A stretch of DNA of 64,000 nt. Origin: Saururus chinensis. Its lineage: Eukaryota > Streptophyta > Magnoliopsida > Piperales > Saururaceae. The DNA lies in contig CP141148.1 in assembly GCA_035235625.1 (NCBI GenBank), positions 11,093,001 through 11,157,000 of the forward strand. The letters are read 5' to 3'. The notes under the pieces were generated by a model. The model did no database searches. It saw nothing but the letters and a program-made list of their open reading frames with translations, and was not told the origin of the DNA. Made by a program: the position numbers and the translations under genes. Below, piece by piece: positions 58,818 through 64,000 of this stretch (the first letter of the stretch is position 1; every line of letters begins with the position of its first letter).

Positions 58818-60058
58818 TTAAATAGCAGGGTTTTGATATGGAAGAGCACCACCATAAGGGTAGTTAATGCAGCCATGACCACAACTGCGCAAGTGACCTT
58901 TGCGGTCATGGTAGTCCATCTCCTCACTAAAAGCATCAACGTCATCAAGTTGATCTTCAAGAGGGGCGTAAGCTAGAGGATGAGGGGTTGTTACAACATG
59001 ATAGGGACTACAAGAGAGCAAAATAGGGCATAGCGGTGGATCCAGAAAGAATGGATGAGATGGGACTATCTGAGGGTACAAACCACAAGGGCCATGCTCA
59101 TTACGAAGGAGTCCAAAAAACACCCTCGCCCCACATAGGGGCAACTCGAAGTAAAACAACAAAAAGAAGTTGATTGCTTGACTAGTAGAATTGGTGGGCA
59201 ACGACTCGATCGACAATCAACGAGGAAACCTTGGATAGAAGAAGACGCTGGAGTGATGGAGCCAGTCCGGATCTAGGCAGATGCACCCGCCAAAGCAATG
59301 GAGGCACGCTTGAGTACATCGGCGGTGGTGGTACTGCGGATGGAGCACAAGTGGTGGCCGACAGAAAGGGCAGATTTCCTGATTGGTCAAGGGTTGAGGT
59401 AGTGGCTAGATCCACCTACAGGAGGGCAGACACCACAATGGCCAAAGTGGATGCAAGGGCTTATAGATTTGGCAACAAGGCGGCCGATCTAGATTGGCCA
59501 GAAAGAAGCTAGTCAATGAGGGTTCAACCACATGGGCGGATGGCAAGGGGGCAGGAAATCCATCCAGGCTCTAGGGAGATACACCCAAAGAAACAATAGC
59601 AGCTAAAGGAAACTAGAACGATGGCTCAGTTGATGAACGGGAGGTGGCCAGGGCAGCGGTGCGGCAAAATCGATGTGTGACAATACCGATGGGTCCAGAG
59701 AGAATGAAGCAATAGAAGGCTTGAAGAACGCATCTAGAGTGAGCGAACAACATTCGTGAGTGAGGAGATGGAGCGAAGGAGCATACTAATGGCTTCCTCC
59801 TACACGGCTTGGTAGGCAGCAATAATAGTCTTCACATCGGTAAACTCAAAATCATCGGTTTAACTTGAGTTTCCAATTGTTCATGTGGATGTGAAGACGA
59901 TTGGGAGAGGATTCCAAGATGGGCATATCACAGAGGCCAAGGACTCCGCAGTCATGAGAGCCGGTGTGATACCTGGCATTGGGTTTTGTTGATGCTGAAG
60001 ACTCATGGCAGCAGAAGGGTGGGTGGCACAAGGTGTAGAAACATCCCTTACCTACCAA
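58818..60058 (-). pseudogene. Retrotransposon R2 leader/gag-like region (copy B)
   Basis: Duplicate of 34379-35618. The minus frame at the distal end is longer here (132 codons, 59216 to 58818), ending EDQLDDVDAFSEEMDYHDRK and a Cys/His-containing tail (SCGHGCINYPYGG). It is not a CCHC knuckle by spacing. Not recognised. Confidence 0.35.
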
Positions 60059-60500
60059 TGCTGTAGACCAAGGGGTATACACAAGAATAATAAAGAGAAA
60101 TGAGAGAAAAGAGAATGATCAGGGCAGAAAATTAAATAAAAGTAATTTAATTTTTATTGTTTGATTCAGAATAGACTGAGCACTATAATTTATAGAAAAA
60201 TAAAGTAGTATTCCTATTAAAAAAAGGTAAGGAAGATTAATCTTAGTGAACTTAAAAAATAGACTAATCTAAAAAAGTAAAAAAAGTAATCTAATTAAGA
60301 TATTAATCTAATTAGGAACATATAAGAAATGTGCCACTAAGTGGATTCAAGATTAGATTCATGAGAGGTCTTTTAGGGCTTTTCTACAAGAGATCTATTA
60401 CTATTATATTGCTAGAGGATTAAGATAACTATTTACATAATCAAAAGGTAATCTCCTTTCTCTTCTTAATTGAAAAACATTTAATTAGACATGGGCATCG
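60059..60500 (-). mobile_element. LTR of retrotransposon R2 (copy B)
   Basis: Minus strand starts CGATGCCCATGTC (TG changed to CG) and ends CCTTGGTCTACAGCA; about 442 bases, matching 35619-36058. Confidence 0.65.
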
Positions 60501-60836
60501 ATGTTAAAATTATTGGCATCCCAGAGCAAATTAGCCCCGTAGGTTAGTTCGTTGAACATCCTTGATTCAATTTTTTATATGACTGATCCTTGAATGATTA
60601 TATTGCTCATGATGATGTGATTTTCATATGCATGCATAAAGAAATTAGAAAAAGAGGGGTATTTATCTCTTGCCCCACCCTTTAAGCTCACACCCTCCCT
60701 CTCTTCGCTGTGCCACCACTCCACAAAATCTATGTGTATTAAAGACTTAAAAGCATATTATACCAACAAGGAGTCATTGAGGCATGCTTCAACCTGAACT
60801 CTTTCTTGCAAAATCACCAAGCCTAGCCTAATACTA

Positions 60837-61112
60837 TTAAAGAAAATAACTGAATAATAAAGTAAAATAACTAAATTCTGATTTTTGTACTATGTAATTT
60901 ATCTAAGGCATTACCCTTACATATTTATAGGCAATTAAGCCTCGCAATCCTAATACTATTAAAACTCTTAATTGGAATAAACTTTTAACTAGAATAGGCC
61001 TCTAATATAAGCCTAAACCTAAAAAAATCCTAATTACTTTAAAATATTATCATTAATAAATAAATCTTAATTATATTAAAGGTAGACTTGACCCCTTGGG
61101 CGGGTCATAACA
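60837..61112 (-). mobile_element. 3' LTR of retrotransposon R1 (copy B, truncated)
   Basis: Minus strand starts TGTTATGACCCGCCC at 61112; its far end (TAGACATCGGTCTACATCA in copy A) is deleted at about 60837. Internal DNA just before it encodes EDHLEDEVKRKRSG, fitting the end of a Ty3 polyprotein. Confidence 0.7.
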
Positions 61113-63090
61113 TTCCACTTCGCTTCCGCTTCACCTCGTCCTCGAGGTGGTCTTCAACTTTTGTGATTGAAGGACAAAGACTCACGAAGGACTACACATG
61201 GGCCCACCAATGCTCCTCACTGTGAAAGATATATAATATTATAAAATATTAAAAAAAATAGACCAGGAGGATGAGTCCATGAAACTGAATAAGAAGGTCT
61301 GAGCTGATATATCCGTTCTTGAGAACCTACCCTTCCCTGATTAAGGGAAAATTTCTGAAGAGCACAACCATTGCCTTCCTATTTACTGGCTTGATCTTGT
61401 CATACCTCCGCTCAACATCCATAAGCAATGTTAGAGCAGTCCCACCTACACTCAACTGAAATAATTCAAGTCATGACATTCCCTAGCATTTCTGCATATA
61501 TCTTGCAGGCTGTATCAAATCCAAAACTTGCTGGGACTTCCTTGCTTTGCAGATCACCATCAAGTGTCTTTGGACATCCAACAACACAAGTCTTCATATT
61601 TTTCAGTAGGAAATTTTCGGCAAGGAGAGCTTGGACAGGGAATTCCAAGATTTACCACCACATTGTGAGAATCACAAAATAATCGAATCTACAGATGACG
61701 AGGAGAGAATCGAATCTACAGGCTGCAATGGCTGATGGTCATGAGCCTGATATTGGGGATTAAGTCGATGAAGCCGGAACAGAGGCCGGAGACCTAATGT
61801 TGTCCCATTGAATTCCAGAATCGTGAAGGAATTAGGAGTCCATGTGATGACCGAAGAAGAGGATACGGCGGATGAGTCCGGGATGGGATAGAAGTGGAAG
61901 GCGGAGATAGAATCCGAATCCGTGCTGGAGCCGATGCCAAGATGAGACGATTTGGGCGAAATCACTGGAGTAAATCTGTCGGAGATGGCGGAAGATCCTG
62001 AGGCGGCATCGTCTGCGGTGGCCGACGGTGGCCAGTGGAAATTCCTGCGTCCAGTGGAGACAATGGCGTCGCAGAAGAAGCTCTGGAGGTGGCTGCCGGA
62101 GCACGGTGATGAAAGGGGACGAAGTCGACGGAACCGAAATCGGCGGAAGCTGTGACGCGAAAATGGGAAGTGTCGTCGGCGAAGCCAAAAATGGGCAGCA
62201 TTCTGTTTGGACTGCGGCGGCCTTTGCGCCGATGTCGAAGTGAAAGCCAGAACGACATGGGATCTGGAGGTGTGATGGCGGAAACAAAGAAGGAAGATCG
62301 GGCGGCGGCAACAGCTTAACAGGTGTAGTGGACGATCCGTCGGAAGAGAGCGCCGACCACCAGGCCAGTCTGGCAGGGAGGGTGTGGGGGAGGGCGTGGT
62401 GGGGCGAACAGGGAGAGGTCGCAGGGAAAGATTAGGCTGTGGGCGGCGGATCTGGAGGTGGACGTGCCTTTCCCGTCAAGCGAAGCCGGTTCATGGAGGA
62501 GGAGACATAGCCGTGGATCACGAAGCAGGTTTGGGCTAGGTCGGTGGGATGATTCACGACCAGAACAACAAGGCCGGCCGGAGAAGGAGACTGTGGAGCC
62601 GGAATCACGTTCTCAGCAGCGATCGCGGCCTGGATCCTATGTGCGACTGCGGACAAAGCCAGGGAGGAGAAGAGAGCTGAGTGGAAGGTGGGTCCGGCCA
62701 AAAGGGTGGGCGACGACTGAACGGGGAAGGTATCCCGGTGCTGGGCACAAGCAGCGGGCGGCAGAAGCAAGGCTGCCGGGCGGAAGGGGGCGTGAGGAGA
62801 TAATTTTGCGGCAACAGCCGAACTGGATGGACAGGATGGTGCTGCGGTGGCGACCGGTGAACCAATGATTGACGGAAGGACGGCCGAGACGGACGACGGT
62901 GCTGCATTTAAGGAAGCGCAAAGGATCCAACAATTGCACCTAGAGCGATCAAACTGCATCTGTGAGTACGCATCAAATTCATCACTTCAACTTGAAGTTT
63001 CAACTTTAATTGTTGTGCGCGGATGTGAAGACGATGCTTAGCATCAAGCTTTGTCGAATCGAACTCGTATGGTGTAATTGACTCATGGCG
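61113..63090 (-). pseudogene. Retrotransposon R1 internal region (copy B), non-autonomous
   Basis: Lies between two R1 LTRs on the minus strand. It opens with an AT-poor leader (ATGAGTCAATTACACC near 63088) and Pro/Ser/Ala-rich frames (62959-62432; 62311-61832). No protease, reverse transcriptase, RNase H or integrase is visible in 2 kb, so the element would need help in trans. It contains a captured host gene piece at 61466-61640. Confidence 0.5.
61466..61640 (-). pseudogene. Captured fragment of PPi:fructose-6-P phosphotransferase beta subunit
   Basis: Minus frame reads KTCVVGCPKTLDGDLQSKEV and then PASFGFDTACKIYAEMLGNV. This is the substrate-binding block of the plant PFP beta subunit (VVGCPKTIDGDL, SFGFDTACK-Y-E-IGN), with the PKTxDGD motif kept; the alpha subunit has VVGVPVTLNGDL here. 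The PFP frame is lost past GNVM; a further open stretch (LLMDVERRYDKIKPVNRKAM, 61435-61340) is unrecognised. Copy A lacks this DNA, so it entered R1 in copy B or was lost from A. Only about 55 residues, so no enzyme. Confidence 0.8.
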
Positions 63091-63099
63091 GAAGAAGGT

Positions 63100-63390
63100 G
63101 GGAGGAATATAAATGAAGAAAATATATATAAAAAATGTACAAAGAAAATTATTAAATAATAATATAAAATAATTAAATTTTAATTTGTGTACTCTTGATC
63201 ACTGCTACTCTACAATTAAGCGCGTTAATATTAATATTATTAAAAAATTTAATTGGAATAGACTTTTAATTAGAATAAGCCTCTAACATAAGTTTAAGCC
63301 TAATAAAATTTTAATTATTTTAAAATATAATTATTAATAAATAAATTTTAATTATACTAAAAGTAGACATAACCTAGACGATTCATAACA
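63100..63390 (-). mobile_element. 5' LTR of retrotransposon R1 (copy B, decayed)
   Basis: Minus strand begins TGTTATGAATCGTCTAGG at 63390 and follows the R1 LTR body (CTTATTCTAATTAAAAGTCT and the AATTTTATTAGGC part). Its 3' end and primer-binding site are not recognisable near 63095. Confidence 0.6.
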
Positions 63391-63690
63391 ACATTATCAA
63401 GGAAAATAAAAAAACTCTATTAATTACATAAACTCTTCATTGCCATTTTTTGGATGCCTAAATATACGTGTAAATAGTTTAAAAAACAGGGAGTACTTTT
63501 GATGCAACGTGGGTACTCAAGAGGTCAATCGGAAATGAAAAAAAAAGTTTATTTACACCCAACACTAGAAATAGCAAAATACTCCATAACTTTATCTACA
63601 CAGAACAGCCAAAAACAAAAATGAAAAAAAAAAAGTCTGTTTAGCTTGACCGGATTCCATGATTAGCGTTTCTGAGCATGGACATAAGGT

Positions 63691-63842
63691 TAATAGCATG
63701 GTACATAGAGGCCTAATATAGTACATTGCTATATAGAAGGGTCATAGTAGATGTACTATGTTAGGTCCCTATGTAACATGCCAGGACCCTATATACCAGG
63801 TCATAAAGCCCGGTCAAGAGCACATTTTCCCAAAAAAAAAAA
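63691..63842 (+). other. Insertion with poly-A end
   Basis: About 150 bases absent from the copy A flank, ending CACATTTTCCC followed by about 15 A. Retroposition (SINE-like) is possible, but no tRNA-like head or clear target duplication is seen. Confidence 0.4.
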
Positions 63843-63909
63843 AAAACCTATTGTCTAAGGACGACCAAAACAATATAGTTCGAAAGTAAAATCTAACATA
63901 AAGGTACGA

Positions 63910-64000
63910 GGCATTGATCCTGATAACTGGTTCATTGCCAAATCTAAGACTCGAAGAGAACCATGGTTTCCAAGCTCCGGAGGTATCTTCCCCAAGAAGC
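63910..64000 (-). pseudogene. Second RLP gene, fragment at window edge
   Basis: Minus frame reads KIPPELGNHGSLRVLDLAMN and then QLSGSMP, closely matching the main RLP (KIPPELGNHGSRRVLDLAMN). The C-terminal part (island, last LRRs, membrane segment) is missing: the sequence passes directly from the 3' flank to this LRR at about 63908, so at least the end of this copy is deleted. The rest lies outside the window. Confidence 0.85.

Larger units (their letters stand above)
56862..63890. repeat. Large duplication, copy B
   Basis: Second copy of the 32341-38110 region in the same orientation, diverged by substitutions and with its own insertions and deletions. The RLP-linked part runs on to the end of the window. 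Confidence 0.88.

Overview
This is plant nuclear DNA: AT-rich, repeat-dominated, and almost entirely made of transposable elements around a broken leucine-rich-repeat receptor-like protein (RLP) locus. The evidence is an EIX/Cf-type RLP with LRRNT domain and C-terminal membrane anchor, a Myb/SANT-like gene, a hAT transposase, CACTA termini with subterminal repeats, several Ty3-type LTRs, and a relic of the plant Ulp1 (C48)-carrying transposon type. The species cannot be named from the sequence. I see no clearly intact protein-coding gene.

Layout. 1-12.9 kb: 2.7 tandem copies of a 4.7-kb mosaic unit. Each unit joins several copies of the RLP upstream region, a 2.0-2.2-kb CACTA-like element and (units 1 and 2) a 49-codon RLP fragment. 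13.5-25.3 kb: a nested stack, in which a Myb/SANT-like pseudogene is split by a hAT element (15995-23076), whose transposase is in turn split by a 4.5-kb solo LTR (17227-21749); another solo LTR (23286-25257) lies just downstream. 25.3-29 kb: mostly unrecognised AT-rich DNA with a hAT-type MITE. 29.1-34.4 kb: an element here called TE-X, with the N-terminal half of a Ulp1-transposon protein, introns packed with short palindromes, and tandem modules carrying a TATA/telobox-like motif. 34.4-37.9 kb: remnants of two LTR-retrotransposon families on the minus strand. 38.4-44.6 kb: the RLP pseudogene (minus strand), split just after its LRRNT domain by a 3.45-kb solo LTR with perfect 5-bp target duplications. 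44.6-49.9 kb: its upstream region, duplicated and separated by an inverted LTR pair and a gag-like fragment. 49.9-58.8 kb: a CACTA end, the C-terminal Ulp1-protease relic of TE-X (catalytic Cys apparently replaced by Tyr), another copy of the 3.2-kb solo LTR, and a 1.5-kb inverted repeat. 56.9-64.0 kb: a second, diverged copy of the 32.3-40 kb region, ending in a fragment of a second RLP gene that runs out of the window; its retrotransposon carries a captured fragment of pyrophosphate:fructose-6-phosphate phosphotransferase beta subunit.

In short, an RLP cluster has expanded by tandem duplication (4.7-kb and about 24.5-kb scales) and has been broken by LTR elements, mostly reduced to solo LTRs. 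The parts that look least familiar are TE-X (palindrome-filled introns, repeated TATA/telobox modules, large inverted repeat) and a short dyad shared by all four otherwise different solo LTRs. All calls are from reading the sequence; no database search or alignment software was used.
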